Part shown: piece after piece, positions 1 through 8,893 of the stretch | Numbering within the stretch: the first letter of the stretch is position 1 | Layout of the letters: the number at the start of each line of letters is the position of its first letter | Source of the DNA: Bacteroidota bacterium | GTDB taxonomy: Bacteria > Bacteroidota > Bacteroidia > Bacteroidales > Dysgonomonadaceae | DNA: 46,087 bases | Direction: 5' to 3' | Assembly (NCBI GenBank): GCA_023399295.1 | Contig: JAEWQF010000061.1 | Coordinates: 1 to 46,087 of the forward strand | Program-made: the position numbers and the translations under genes | Notes under the pieces: generated by a model | Seen by the model: only the letters and a program-made list of their open reading frames with translations | What the model was told of the DNA's origin: nothing | Database searches by the model: none

Positions 1-2
1 GG

Positions 3-692
3 AGCAATGTATACGACAGATCTATGACATGGAATGCCGGTTTGATCAACAACTTCCAGCTCTCCAAGAGCGTGGCCCTCTTCCTTGAGATTGGGATGAG
101 AATCGGTGACAGAAGTTTCGATGGTGCGTCTGCTGACGGAATCACCGAAAAGATCGGTTATGACGGCATCCTTACCGGTGTTGCCGGTTTGAAGTTCGGT
201 CTGGGTGGCAAGCAGAGTTTCACTCCTGCCGAACTGATGGACTACAACCTGATCAACGACCTCAACAGCCAGATCAACAGATTGCGTGCCGAAAACGAAG
301 AGCTGAGACTCAGACCGGAATCTTGCCCGGAATGTCCGGAAGTGGAACCGACCGTGATCAACGAAGAGGTGTATGTACCCAATGTTGTCTTCTTCCGCAT
401 CAACTCTGCCAAGATCGACAAGGGTCAGCAGATCAGTGTCCACAACACGGCTGAATACATGAAGGCCAACCCCGATGCCAAGGTGAACATCGTAGCTTAC
501 GCCGATGCTCAGACCGGTACACCGGCATACAACTTCGCGCTCTCTGAAAAACGCGCAAGAGCCGTTGCCGATGCACTCACAAACGACTATGGCATCAACA
601 GCGATCGCATCGCCATCGACTGGAAGGGTGACACCGAGCAGCCTTATGCAGAAAATGACTGGAACCGTGTTGCTATCTTCTTTGTAGACTAA
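3..692 (+). CDS. OmpA family outer-membrane protein, 5'-truncated by window edge
   Basis: The reading frame is open from base 3, so the ATG at 24 is internal and the start lies outside the window. The visible part has the end of a beta-barrel domain (GLKFGLGGK, barrel-like), a linker with a short coiled-coil stretch (NDLNSQINRLRAENEELRL), a Cys/Pro-rich patch (CPECPEVEP), then a C-terminal OmpA/MotB peptidoglycan-binding domain. That domain shows the expected start (VVFFRINSAKID) and the helix with ALSEKRARAVADAL. By family knowledge such proteins tether the outer membrane to peptidoglycan. The gene ends just before a strong terminator. The missing N-terminus leaves the barrel type undetermined. 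Confidence 0.9.
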   Translation, partial: SNVYDRSMTWNAGLINNFQLSKSVALFLEIGMRIGDRSFDGASADGITEKIGYDGILTGVAGLKFGLGGKQSFTPAELMDYNLINDLNSQINRLRAENEELRLRPESCPECPEVEPTVINEEVYVPNVVFFRINSAKIDKGQQISVHNTAEYMKANPDAKVNIVAYADAQTGTPAYNFALSEKRARAVADALTNDYGINSDRIAIDWKGDTEQPYAENDWNRVAIFFVD

Positions 693-712
693 GTAACCAA
701 TTCAGTAACAGT

Positions 713-750
713 AAAAAAACAACCCGATCGGATGATCGGGTTGTTTTTTT
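713..750. terminator. Bidirectional Rho-independent terminator
   Basis: A perfect 17-bp inverted repeat (713-729 with 734-750) has a 4-base GGAT loop. Its GC core is CCCGATC/GATCGGG, flanked by an A-run on the left and a T-run on the right. It lies between the convergent OmpA gene (ends 692) and murF-alr (ends 800) and can terminate transcription from both sides. Confidence 0.93.
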
Positions 751-799
751 GTCTACCCCATTGCCACCACCACTCATTGGCGGCTTTTCGTCTCATCGG

Positions 800-3268
800 C
801 TACTCCTTGAGATAAATCCGTTTTACACGGGGAGAAACGGAGGTGAGTATCTCATAAGGAATGGTGTCAATCGCTTCAGCCTGTTCGATTACAGAGAGTC
901 CTTCACCAAAGAGGACAACCACATCTCCCTCACTCGCGGGGATATCGGTCACATCCACCATGCAAAGGTCCATGCAGACGTTCCCCACGATGGGAGCCGG
1001 CAGCCCGTTGATCAGCACTTTTCCCCGACGGTTGCCAAACTTCCTGTCCAGGCCATCGGCATAACCAAAACGGATGGTAGCGATGCGTGCGTTGCGGGCC
1101 AGCTTCTCCTTTCTTCCGTACCCGATTGTTTCGTTCACCGGAACCTCCTTGATTTGAAGGATTGTTGTTTGCAGCGTGCAGACATTCCGCGTTCCTTGCA
1201 GACCGCTGGCGCTGATGCCGTAGAGGCCGATGCCCAGTCGTGCCATATCCCACTCCGCAGCCGGAAAACGCTCCATCCCCGCGGAGTTGAGAATGTGCTT
1301 CCATATCTTGTAGTGCAATGCCTCTTCAATGGCAATGGCCGCCTTGCGGAAACAATCGGTCTGCTGGCGGGTGAAATCGTCGAATATCCAGCTCTCGCTG
1401 GCTGAGAGATGCGAAAAAACGGAGAGCACTTTCAGCCCTTTTTGGGCAGTCAGTCGTTTGGTGAGTGCGGGTATCTGTTCAGGCAGGAAGCCCAATCGGT
1501 GCATCCCACTGTCTATCTTCAGGTGAATCGGATAGTCGGTAATTCCTCTTCTCTCAGCCTCTTTCACATAGGCCTCCAGTATCCGCATGTTGTAGACCTC
1601 CGGTTCCAGGTCGTGTGTGAACAGCTCCTCGAAGCCGTTCACCTCGGGGTTTAGCACCATGATTGGAAGTGTGATTCCTTCCGTTCTAAGCAGGATACCC
1701 TCATCGGCGACCGCCACGGCAAGATAATCGCAGCGGTGATATTGCAATGTTTTGGCAATCTCGACAGCTCCGGCACCATACCCATTGGCTTTCACCATGC
1801 AAACCATCTTGGTGTATGGCTGCAGTTTCGACTTGTAAAAGTTGAAGTTGTGCACCACCGCATCCAGATCAACCTCCAGCTGGGTCTCATGGATGCGCTC
1901 TTCGAGCAGTGCGCTGATCCGTTCGAAGTGAAACTTGCGTGCCCCCTTCAGTAAGATCAACTCACCCCGGAACGTTTTCCAGATGCCCGAACGGATAAAA
2001 TCATCGGTCGATGGAAAGAATAGTTTCTCCGGCATCGCAAAGAGTTCGGCATTGGCCGATATCTCGGGTCCAATGCCGATCAGCTTCTGAATGCCCTTCT
2101 GCAGCGTCAACTCCTCCACCCTCCGGTAGAGGGAACGGGGCGACAAACCGCTTTGCAGGATGTCGGAGAGGATCAGGGTCTGCTTCATGGAGCGATCCAA
2201 TCGTCGCTGTTGTTGAAAATCGAGTGCGATCCTCACCGAGTTGATGTCGGAGTTGTAGGTGTCATTGATGATCAGACACTCCTGTTTGCCCTTGCGCAAC
2301 TCCAGCCGCATCGCAACCGGTTCGAGCAGCTTCATCCTCTCCACCAGATCGGCTGGAGAGACATGCAGGTAGAGTGCTACGGCCAGGCAACTGATGGCGT
2401 TCTCGATCGAAGCCTCATCGGTGAAGGGAATCTGAAACGAGTAGTCGAAGTGGAGAAACGAGTAGTCTATGCGTGTCTGCTCCTCTCCTTTCTCCACGGC
2501 GGAGATGAAGAGCGGCGCCTCGCGGTTCCTTCTCGACCAGGAGAAGGATTTCTGTGAGAGTACCATCCGATCGACACACTGCGTCACCAGCTCGTTGTCT
2601 TCGTCGAAGATAAAGACGTCGCAGTTGGTGAACAGCTCCAACTTCTCCATTGTCTTCTGCTGGAGCGATGTAAAGTTCTCCTGATGGGCCTCTCCTATCT
2701 TGGTGAGGACACCGATTGTTGGTTTGATCATCGTTTCCAGCTGTTCCATCTCATCGGGCAACGAGATGCCAGCCTCAAAGATCCCCAGCTCACTCTTTTC
2801 ATCCAGTTGCCACACCGACAGCGGTACGCCTATCTGGGAGTTGTAGCTGCGGGGAGAACGGGTGATATTGAAGTCTTTCTCCAACAGCTGGTAAAGCCAT
2901 TCCTTGACGATTGTCTTGCCATTGCTGCCGGTGATACCGATCACCGGTATCGCGAAACGGGAACGGTGCCAGGCTGCAATCTTCTGCAGTGCGGCAAGGC
3001 TGTTCTTCACCAACAGGAAATTGGCATCTGTCCATTCATCCCATTCGGGCAACTTTTTCGTCACCACAAAATTGCGCAGCCCCTCCTGATAAAGATCGGT
3101 GACAAAACGATGGGCGTCGTTGTTGCGTGTTTCAAGTGCAAAAAAGAGGGTCTGTTCCGGCTCGGTGAGCCTGCGGCTGTCGGTGAGCAACAGCGTGATT
3201 GTGGCGGGATGCAGGTTTTTGTCGGGCAGTTGCAGGATTGATGCGAGTTGTTGTATGGAATAGTGCAT
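800..3268 (-). CDS. murF-alr: Bifunctional MurF ligase / alanine racemase
   Basis: This 822-residue fusion is typical of Bacteroidota. The N-terminal half (about 1-450) is MurF, which adds D-Ala-D-Ala to UDP-MurNAc-tripeptide; it has the Mur P-loop GSNGKT near residue 113 and the later motifs EAGIS and NDTYNSD. The C-terminal half (about 455-822) is PLP-dependent alanine racemase: the cofactor lysine is in MVKANGYGAG (K493) and the catalytic tyrosine region is IGYGRKEK near residue 716. One chain thus makes D-alanine and uses its dipeptide for cell-wall precursor synthesis in the cytoplasm. It starts 11 bp after the GSCFA stop and is probably cotranscribed with it. Confidence 0.96.
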   Translation of the reverse strand: MHYSIQQLASILQLPDKNLHPATITLLLTDSRRLTEPEQTLFFALETRNNDAHRFVTDLYQEGLRNFVVTKKLPEWDEWTDANFLLVKNSLAALQKIAAWHRSRFAIPVIGITGSNGKTIVKEWLYQLLEKDFNITRSPRSYNSQIGVPLSVWQLDEKSELGIFEAGISLPDEMEQLETMIKPTIGVLTKIGEAHQENFTSLQQKTMEKLELFTNCDVFIFDEDNELVTQCVDRMVLSQKSFSWSRRNREAPLFISAVEKGEEQTRIDYSFLHFDYSFQIPFTDEASIENAISCLAVALYLHVSPADLVERMKLLEPVAMRLELRKGKQECLIINDTYNSDINSVRIALDFQQQRRLDRSMKQTLILSDILQSGLSPRSLYRRVEELTLQKGIQKLIGIGPEISANAELFAMPEKLFFPSTDDFIRSGIWKTFRGELILLKGARKFHFERISALLEERIHETQLEVDLDAVVHNFNFYKSKLQPYTKMVCMVKANGYGAGAVEIAKTLQYHRCDYLAVAVADEGILLRTEGITLPIMVLNPEVNGFEELFTHDLEPEVYNMRILEAYVKEAERRGITDYPIHLKIDSGMHRLGFLPEQIPALTKRLTAQKGLKVLSVFSHLSASESWIFDDFTRQQTDCFRKAAIAIEEALHYKIWKHILNSAGMERFPAAEWDMARLGIGLYGISASGLQGTRNVCTLQTTILQIKEVPVNETIGYGRKEKLARNARIATIRFGYADGLDRKFGNRRGKVLINGLPAPIVGNVCMDLCMVDVTDIPASEGDVVVLFGEGLSVIEQAEAIDTIPYEILTSVSPRVKRIYLKE

Positions 3269-3279
3269 AATGGATCTTG

Positions 3280-4257
3280 TCAGATAGTCAGTTTTCTTAT
3301 TTCGTCATCACATGGAATCGTCGGGTGACGACGGGCAAATGACTCCAGTTTCTCGACAGTCTGTAGACGAAAGTGACTGTATGCCTCGCTATCGGGGTGG
3401 AGGGGACGGTGTGCCAGGGCCGAACGGATTGCCGACCACTCTCTGATCACCTCTTTTGTCTTCTCATCGAAACAGGAGCGGGAGAAACACTCCCAGATGT
3501 AGTTCACCGCCATGCTCGAGGGATGCAACATGTCGTCACCGTAAAAACGATAATCGCGCAACTCATCCATCACCAACTCATAGGCAGGGAAGTACTCTAT
3601 CTGTTCCGGAAAGAGGCCCTGCAGCCGATCAATCGCCAACAACAGAACAGCCTTGCTGAGCTGGTTCTCGTGTGCGCCATCCCTCAGGTGCCGTACCGGA
3701 CTCACCGTGAAGAGCAGCTTCATTCTCGGATTATGCCGCAACAGCCTTTTCACCAGCGAACCCCACTCCCGGGTGATCTCCTCCACTGTCAACCGGGAAC
3801 GGATGAATTGGTGCGAAGGCAGTTTGTGGCAATTGGCCACGATCTCATTGTTTTCCTTCAGTCGATAGACCCAGGCGGTACCAAAGGTGACAAGCAGCAG
3901 TTCGGTCTGCTGCAACAGTGTGACTCCCTTCTCATATCGCTCATTGATCACACGTAAGGCATCCTCCTTGCGGGGGAATGAGAAGGCACCATGGTGCATT
4001 GGACTGTGCCACATCCCGTTGTGAAGGAACAGTGCCTGTTCACCGAATGGTTCGCCGGTGATCATGCGATCCAGTGCACGAGACACCGAAAAGGGATTGT
4101 AAAGGATGCCGAAGGGATTGACTTCCACGCGAAACTTATGCTCAGCCAGTTTCCTGCCAATCTCTTCCGAGAAACAGGAACCAAGCATCATCATTTGCGT
4201 GTCGTGACCAATCGTCACACCACCTGCTTTCAAATCTATGCGTGTTCGAAACTCCAT
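3280..4257 (-). CDS. GSCFA domain-containing protein
   Basis: The N-terminal motif LGSCFSEEIG defines the GSCFA family, which has an SGNH/GDSL-hydrolase-like fold; no substrate is established. The serine of GSCFS would be the nucleophile, and DDMLHPS near the C-terminus resembles the DxxH block of SGNH enzymes. No signal peptide is visible. The frame is also open to a GTG at 4269, but the ATG at 4257 is preferred: it leaves about 18 nt of leader from the predicted promoter, whereas the GTG would leave about 6 nt. It is first in an operon with murF-alr, a pairing that hints at an envelope role (inference). Confidence 0.88.
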   Translation of the reverse strand: MEFRTRIDLKAGGVTIGHDTQMMMLGSCFSEEIGRKLAEHKFRVEVNPFGILYNPFSVSRALDRMITGEPFGEQALFLHNGMWHSPMHHGAFSFPRKEDALRVINERYEKGVTLLQQTELLLVTFGTAWVYRLKENNEIVANCHKLPSHQFIRSRLTVEEITREWGSLVKRLLRHNPRMKLLFTVSPVRHLRDGAHENQLSKAVLLLAIDRLQGLFPEQIEYFPAYELVMDELRDYRFYGDDMLHPSSMAVNYIWECFSRSCFDEKTKEVIREWSAIRSALAHRPLHPDSEAYSHFRLQTVEKLESFARRHPTIPCDDEIRKLTI

Positions 4258-4281
4258 CGCTGCAGCCACTCAATTGTCATA

Positions 4282-4289
4282 CAAAAATA
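4282..4289 (-). promoter_or_regulatory. Predicted -7 element for GSCFA / murF-alr operon
   Basis: The minus strand reads TATTTTTG, an exact match to the Bacteroidota TAnnTTTG consensus, placing the transcription start a few bases before the GSCFA start codon. No clear TTG lies at the expected -33 distance. Confidence 0.5.
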
Positions 4290-4367
4290 ACAATAATGCA
4301 ACCATAAAGTGAATAAGATCTGTTTATAATTTGTGAAATTGGGAATGGAGGGTCTATAAAAAAGGAA

Positions 4368-4441
4368 TGGTTGTCTCACGACAACCAATCTTCATTGTTA
4401 ACCTTAAATCTAATACCATGAAAAACACAGTACAAATATAA
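4368..4441 (+). other. Small hairpin followed by a 7-codon ORF, possible short RNA or leader
   Basis: A perfect 8-bp stem with a TCAC loop (4368-4375 / 4380-4387) is followed by a tiny ORF, ATG at 4418 to TAA at 4441, encoding MKNTVQI. It lies between two leftward genes and points the opposite way, so it is not the leader of either. A loose -7-like TATAATTTG lies at 4325-4333. Function unknown; the sORF may be fortuitous. Confidence 0.3.
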
Positions 4442-4548
4442 TCGTTTTTGTGTTATAAAACATAACTATTAAGCAGTATTTATTACGATTTCACGCAATT
4501 TAACAGAAAAAGGGTCCAAACTGCCATTTCAGTCGTAATTTTCACACT

Positions 4549-5736
4549 TTATTCTACATGGAGCACCAATCCTTTCAGATATTCTCCCTCCGGATGGTAG
4601 ATGTTGATGGGATGATCGGCAGGTTGTGTAAGCTGATGTAGAATCCGCACTTTTCGGCCTGAAATGGCTGCTGCGCTGAAGACAGCCAGTCGGAACTGTT
4701 CTTTGGTGATCGCCTGTGAGCAGGAGAAAGTGAAGAGGATGCCACCGGGTGCCAGTTTCTCGATGGCGGCAAGATTCAGTTTCTTGTATCCCTGCAGCGC
4801 ATTGTTCACCGCGCCGCGGTGTTTTGCAAAGGCCGGGGGATCGAGCACCATCAGGTCGTACTTTCCCGCGGGTGTCTCTTTCAGGTAACGGAATGCATCC
4901 TCGGAAAAGGGATGGTGTCGCGGCTCCTCACCAAAATTGAGCGTGACATTGGAAGCGGTAATGGAGACCGCTTTGGAGGAGCTGTCAACCGAGTCAACTA
5001 CCCTGGCACCGCCCCGCAGGCCATATACCGAGAACCCGCCGGTATAGCAGAACATGTTGAGCAGGGTGCGTCCGGATGCATACTGTTCCAGCAGTTTCCT
5101 GTTCTCACGCTGATCGATGAAGAAGCCTGTCTTCTGTCCCCTGAGCCAGTCGATCTCAAACCGGAGACCGTTTTCAACTGCAATGGCATCCACATCCTCC
5201 CCACCCCAGAGATAACCGTCCTCTGCCCCCAGATCGGCCTTAAACGGGAGTGTTCCCTCCGACTTGTAGTAGATCTGTTTCAGATTGGCCACAGCCATCA
5301 CCTCTTTGAGCGCAGCCACAATCAGTTCCATGTCACGGTGCATACCCACCGAGTGAGCCTGTATCACTGCCGTACTTCCGTAGATGTCGATGATCAGTCC
5401 CGGCAGGTGGTCTCCTTCGCCATGCACCAGTCGCCAGGTGTTGTTGTCGCTGCGCAGCAGGTGGAGATCCTGGCGCAGTTGCAGGGCGCGTGTGAGTGCA
5501 GTCCGATAGAAGTTGGTGTCGATTGTCTCGTCACGAAAGGAGAGGATGCGCACAGCGATGCTGCCTATCTGAAAATGTCCCACGCCAAGGAAGCTGCCAT
5601 CGGCAGCCAGTACGCGCACCACTTCACCCTCTTCGGGAGTTGTGGTTGACAGGGCGAGGGCACCCGAGAAGACCCAGGGATGGAAGCGTCTGAGCGACTC
5701 ATCCTTTTTTTGTTTCAACTGGAACGCTTGATACAT
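4549..5736 (-). CDS. RlmI-like class I SAM-dependent rRNA methyltransferase
   Basis: The 395-residue protein has the RlmI/YccW layout. An N-terminal PUA domain (about 1-75, including FHPWVFSGAL) is followed by the EEHEE-type central region and a Rossmann methyltransferase domain with the SAM motif NMFCYTGGFSVYGL and catalytic-loop motif DPPAFAKHR. E. coli RlmI methylates C1962 of 23S rRNA; the exact target here is inferred. It starts 5 bp after the exonuclease stop and is the last gene of a three-gene leftward operon. Confidence 0.9.
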   Translation of the reverse strand: MYQAFQLKQKKDESLRRFHPWVFSGALALSTTTPEEGEVVRVLAADGSFLGVGHFQIGSIAVRILSFRDETIDTNFYRTALTRALQLRQDLHLLRSDNNTWRLVHGEGDHLPGLIIDIYGSTAVIQAHSVGMHRDMELIVAALKEVMAVANLKQIYYKSEGTLPFKADLGAEDGYLWGGEDVDAIAVENGLRFEIDWLRGQKTGFFIDQRENRKLLEQYASGRTLLNMFCYTGGFSVYGLRGGARVVDSVDSSSKAVSITASNVTLNFGEEPRHHPFSEDAFRYLKETPAGKYDLMVLDPPAFAKHRGAVNNALQGYKKLNLAAIEKLAPGGILFTFSCSQAITKEQFRLAVFSAAAISGRKVRILHQLTQPADHPINIYHPEGEYLKGLVLHVE

Positions 5737-5741
5737 CTTTG

Positions 5742-6335
5742 TCAGCTTGTTTGGATTGTCGGTATGTCGGAATCGGCCAGATGGTTGTAAATACGCAGGC
5801 AGGCCCAGGCATCAATGGCGGCATAGCTCATTTGTGCGGGTGTCAGCTGCGGTGCCTCCCAGTTGGAGAGGCGTTGGCTCTTCGATATCTTCCGCCCGAA
5901 GAGCAGGGCGTAAATCTTCTGCAGGCTGTTGTCCTCGATGCCGAACTTATCGACGAAGAGCTGCAGATCAATGAAGTTCTCAGGGTTGCGTACCGAACGC
6001 TGCCTGATGGCTGCGAAATCGTCGCGCAACGAGAGACCGATCTTTCTGACATCGGGGTTGCTCATCAGCTGCACCAGGGAATCGGGATAGCCGATGAGGT
6101 TGAGACGGAAGAGATAACAGACCTCCTCCGTAGCCAGTTGCATCAAGGCCACCTTGTGGTTCTGTCCCCGCTTGAAAGCCGGCTTGGTCTCGGTATCGAA
6201 ACCGATGGCCTTGTGTCTTGCAAGAAAAGCTACCGCTTCAGCCACCTCTTCCGGGTGATCTACTACAATAATTTTACCGTTGAAGGTCTCGTTTGGCAAC
6301 TCGGCAAGTTGCTCTTTTGTAATTGTTAATCCCAC
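5742..6335 (-). CDS. 3'-5' exonuclease, DEDD (RNase D-like) family
   Basis: The 197-residue chain is a single DEDDy exonuclease domain: motif I is FDTE (D47, E49), motif II includes SLRDDFAAI, and motif III is YAAIDAW (Y-x3-D). No HRDC domain follows, so it is shorter than RNase D and like the stand-alone exonucleases common in Bacteroidota. The start is a GTG at 6335, inside the end of the DUF5063 gene (10-bp overlap); the next ATG would delete motif I, so GTG is very likely used and translation is coupled. Substrate (RNA or DNA) cannot be told from sequence. Confidence 0.9.
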   Translation of the reverse strand: MGLTITKEQLAELPNETFNGKIIVVDHPEEVAEAVAFLARHKAIGFDTETKPAFKRGQNHKVALMQLATEEVCYLFRLNLIGYPDSLVQLMSNPDVRKIGLSLRDDFAAIRQRSVRNPENFIDLQLFVDKFGIEDNSLQKIYALLFGRKISKSQRLSNWEAPQLTPAQMSYAAIDAWACLRIYNHLADSDIPTIQTS

Positions 6336-6904
6336 AATTCTTCTATGTTGTCAAGGTTCGATGCCTCATCTGTTTCGCTCTCATCGTATCTGAACTGGAG
6401 TGCATGCAGCGGGCGCAGCACATTCACCAGCTTCTGCCCCCAGTAGAGTTGGAAATTCTCACGGCATAGCACCAGTGCATCCTGCATCTGATTGGTCAGC
6501 TCAAACTGGTATACAGAAACAAAGTTACGGATATCCTGGTAGAGATCGGCCAGGTTCTCCGACACGAAGGCGGAGATGGGACGATCACTGTATTTCATCT
6601 CATCCACAAACACATCGAGGTAGGTATCTTCCTCACCCATCACCGCTGCAATGCTGTTGGCGACACGGGTGTAATCCTCTTCCCGCACGAATGCAGGTGG
6701 CAACTCATCACTCAGCGACTCCGCTTCGGGCAGCAACAGGGCTTTGATGTAAAGCAGCGGCAACAGCCTGAGCATTTTCTCCACCCACTCCTTTCGCGAG
6801 AGCAGGGTCTCACTCTCCAGGAAGTGGCAAAACTCTGCAGCCACGGCCACAAAATCGATCACATGCTTGTGGTATGCGATTTGACTTGTCTCCTCATTTT
6901 CCAT
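6326..6904 (-). CDS. DUF5063 domain-containing protein
   Basis: This 192-residue, mostly helical, acidic protein matches the DUF5063 family of Bacteroidota, with a conserved front part such as FCHFLES and LLPLLYIKALLLP. It has no signal peptide or membrane segment, so it should be cytoplasmic. It heads the operon with the exonuclease and the rRNA methyltransferase, so an RNA-related role is possible but is inference only. An AGGTAAAAGG stretch just before the ATG could serve as a ribosome-binding site. Confidence 0.82.
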   Translation of the reverse strand: MENEETSQIAYHKHVIDFVAVAAEFCHFLESETLLSRKEWVEKMLRLLPLLYIKALLLPEAESLSDELPPAFVREEDYTRVANSIAAVMGEEDTYLDVFVDEMKYSDRPISAFVSENLADLYQDIRNFVSVYQFELTNQMQDALVLCRENFQLYWGQKLVNVLRPLHALQFRYDESETDEASNLDNIEELWD

Positions 6905-6943
6905 GCCTTTTACCTGTTTTAATTGATCATCTGTTAGCAGCTA

Positions 6944-6951
6944 CAAAAATA
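6944..6951 (-). promoter_or_regulatory. Predicted -7 element for the DUF5063 operon
   Basis: The minus strand reads TATTTTTG, an exact TAnnTTTG match about 40 bp before the DUF5063 ATG. The -33 TTG is not clear. Confidence 0.5.
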
Positions 6952-7031
6952 GTCATTTTTTTTCAGATTGTGTGCCAGGGGTTTCAGTCAATCAGTGCCC
7001 TCCCTTGTGGGAAGAAAAAAGATGGGAGAAG

Positions 7032-7063
7032 TTTGGTTGAATCAGAATATTGCACTAACTTGC
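7032..7063 (+). promoter_or_regulatory. Possible promoter of the subtilase gene pair
   Basis: TTTG (7032-7035) is followed after 20 bp by TAACTTGC (7056-7063), a degenerate TAnnTTTG. This would give a leader of about 105 nt before the protease start. Confidence 0.35.
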
Positions 7064-7174
7064 ATTCACTAAGCGCCGTAATTTACACCACAGCGATCCT
7101 TGCTGTGGGGAATACTGAGATTCCTGTATGAGGGAAATACGATTCTCGAAGAGTAAATACCAAGTAACCCTGTC

Positions 7175-8452
7175 ATGAAAGCGCCAATATTGGGAAAACA
7201 GCCTTTCCTGCATTCCCTCGCCGATTCAGAAAGCAATTCAGTCAAAGAGACAGGCGATCCCTGTCACCGGGATGAGGACTCCAAACCGCCCTATACCGGG
7301 AGATACCTGCTGATCCTGAAGGATCGTTGTGGCAGTGTGTTGAAAACAACCCGGATGCTTGAATCCAGGTGGGGATTCACCGTAGCAAACAGTGCCGATT
7401 TTGTAAAGGAGACGTTGCATGAGAACAAGATCAGGAGTGCCGATGCGCTCTTCTACAACGAGCTTGGAATAGCCCTGCTGGGAGCCGATGAAACGGTGAT
7501 CGAGAGGCTCTCGGCAGCTGAAACCGACTACCTGATAGAACCGGAGAAGGTTGTCTACGTCCCTGACGATCTGCAGGGCGAGGATGAGCAGCGATCTGTC
7601 TGGGGGATCAAACTCACGGAAGCACTCTACTCACCCTTCACCGGCTCGGGGGTCAATGTGGCAATCATCGACACGGGCATCGACACAGCCCATCCCGATT
7701 TCATCGGAAGAGAGATTTCAACCTTCTCCTTTGTGCCGGAGGAGACAATCGAGGACCTGCACGGACACGGCACCCACTGCCTGGGGATTGCCTGTGGAGA
7801 GGCCGACAGCGATGGCATGCGATACGGTGTTGCAACCAAAGCGCATCCGTTTGCCGCCAAGGTACTCAACAAACAGGGCAGTGGAGCCCAGGCATGGGTA
7901 CTTGACGGAATGACATGGGCTGTCAACAAGGGCTGCAAGATACTCTCCCTGTCGCTGGGGTCACGCGTCTATCAGGGACAGCGATACGACATGGCCTACG
8001 AGCGGGCTGCACAATATGCGCTCTCCAACGGGGCGGTGGTGGTAGCCGCAGCCGGCAACGACAGCAAGCGTTCGCTTGAGCGCTACTGTCCGGTGTCCAG
8101 TCCTGCCGACTGCCCCTCCATTCTGGCTGTGGGGGCACTCGATGAGAGATTGCAGGTGGCCGACTTCTCCAACCGGTCGATCAACAGGGGGGGAGAGGTT
8201 GACATCGCCGCTCCCGGGGTTTCAATCCATTCGTCGTGGCCGATGCCTCTCCGCTACCGCACCCTCTCCGGCACCAGTATGGCCACACCCCATGTGGCAG
8301 GCATTGCAGCGCTTCTTTTCGAACAGCATCCCGATGCCACAGCACAAATGATCACCGACAAGCTGAGGCTGTCGGCCAGGAGGCTCTCATTGCCGCCAGA
8401 GGATGTGGGTGCCGGCCTGTCGCTTGCGCCAATGAAAAAAACAACAGCATGA
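7175..8452 (+). CDS. S8 family (subtilisin-like) serine peptidase
   Basis: A 425-residue subtilase with all three catalytic motifs: D166 in AIIDTGID, H198 in HGHGTHC, and S368 in SGTSMATPH. Residues about 45-125 precede the catalytic domain and look like an I9-type propeptide (strand-rich YLLILKD, then LFYNELGIALLGADE). There is no N-terminal signal peptide and no C-terminal T9SS sorting domain, so it is probably intracellular or exported by an unusual route. Its stop overlaps the start of the downstream 81-residue gene by 4 bp (ATGA), so the two are translated as a pair. Confidence 0.93.
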   Translation: MKAPILGKQPFLHSLADSESNSVKETGDPCHRDEDSKPPYTGRYLLILKDRCGSVLKTTRMLESRWGFTVANSADFVKETLHENKIRSADALFYNELGIALLGADETVIERLSAAETDYLIEPEKVVYVPDDLQGEDEQRSVWGIKLTEALYSPFTGSGVNVAIIDTGIDTAHPDFIGREISTFSFVPEETIEDLHGHGTHCLGIACGEADSDGMRYGVATKAHPFAAKVLNKQGSGAQAWVLDGMTWAVNKGCKILSLSLGSRVYQGQRYDMAYERAAQYALSNGAVVVAAAGNDSKRSLERYCPVSSPADCPSILAVGALDERLQVADFSNRSINRGGEVDIAAPGVSIHSSWPMPLRYRTLSGTSMATPHVAGIAALLFEQHPDATAQMITDKLRLSARRLSLPPEDVGAGLSLAPMKKTTA

Positions 8453-8694
8453 GACACATTGTGATCACCATCTCGGAGATCTATCTCGACCGGCTTGAAG
8501 CAGTCGCTGAGTGCCTGCGCGATGAAGGAGTGGTTGTCACCCACCTCTATTCGTTTGGGGTCATCATCGGCATTGCCGATGAGTCGATCATCGCCATAAT
8601 CCGCGACTGGGAGGAGATTGCATCATTGACCGATGAGAAGGAGGCGAAGATACCGCCGCCGGGTGCTGATCTGCAAATCTATCCCGACGAGTAG
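8449..8694 (+). CDS. Small protein coupled to the subtilase, I9 propeptide/inhibitor-like
   Basis: The ATG at 8449 overlaps the protease TGA. The 81-residue product has a beta-alpha-beta-beta-alpha-beta pattern: IVITISEIYLDRLEAVAE, LRDEGVVVTHLY, FGVIIGIAD, then a helix and a tail ending PPPGADLQIYPDE. This resembles free-standing I9 (subtilisin propeptide/inhibitor) domains. In such proteins the C-terminal tail can occupy the protease cleft, so it may inhibit or help fold the upstream enzyme (inference). No signal peptide. The longer frame starting at 8236 lies inside the protease and is not the real start. Confidence 0.75.
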   Translation: MRHIVITISEIYLDRLEAVAECLRDEGVVVTHLYSFGVIIGIADESIIAIIRDWEEIASLTDEKEAKIPPPGADLQIYPDE

Positions 8695-8801
8695 CAGAAA
8701 CGCTCACTGCTGCATGCCACGGGGATGGATGGCGCACCGATGCATCTGAAGGGACGAGGCGTGCTGAAAGCATCTCTGATTGCAGAAAAGCATGCAAAGA
8801 T

Positions 8802-8832
8802 TTTGTGAATCCGATTGAAAATAATATCTTTG
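8802..8832 (+). promoter_or_regulatory. Promoter of rimP-nusA-infB operon
   Basis: TTTG (8802-8805), a 19-bp spacer, and TATCTTTG (8825-8832) give a near-ideal Bacteroidota housekeeping promoter. The transcript would start near 8839, about 55 nt before rimP. Confidence 0.8.
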
Positions 8833-8893
8833 CATCCGACAAGAGAGAGGGAAGCAGGAAAAACCGCTTCCTTTTTTGTTCTTGGATGTGAAG

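Noticed and set aside
749..1405. Long plus-strand frames opposite murF-alr
   Set aside because: They are antisense shadows of the well-supported fusion gene and show no protein-family features.
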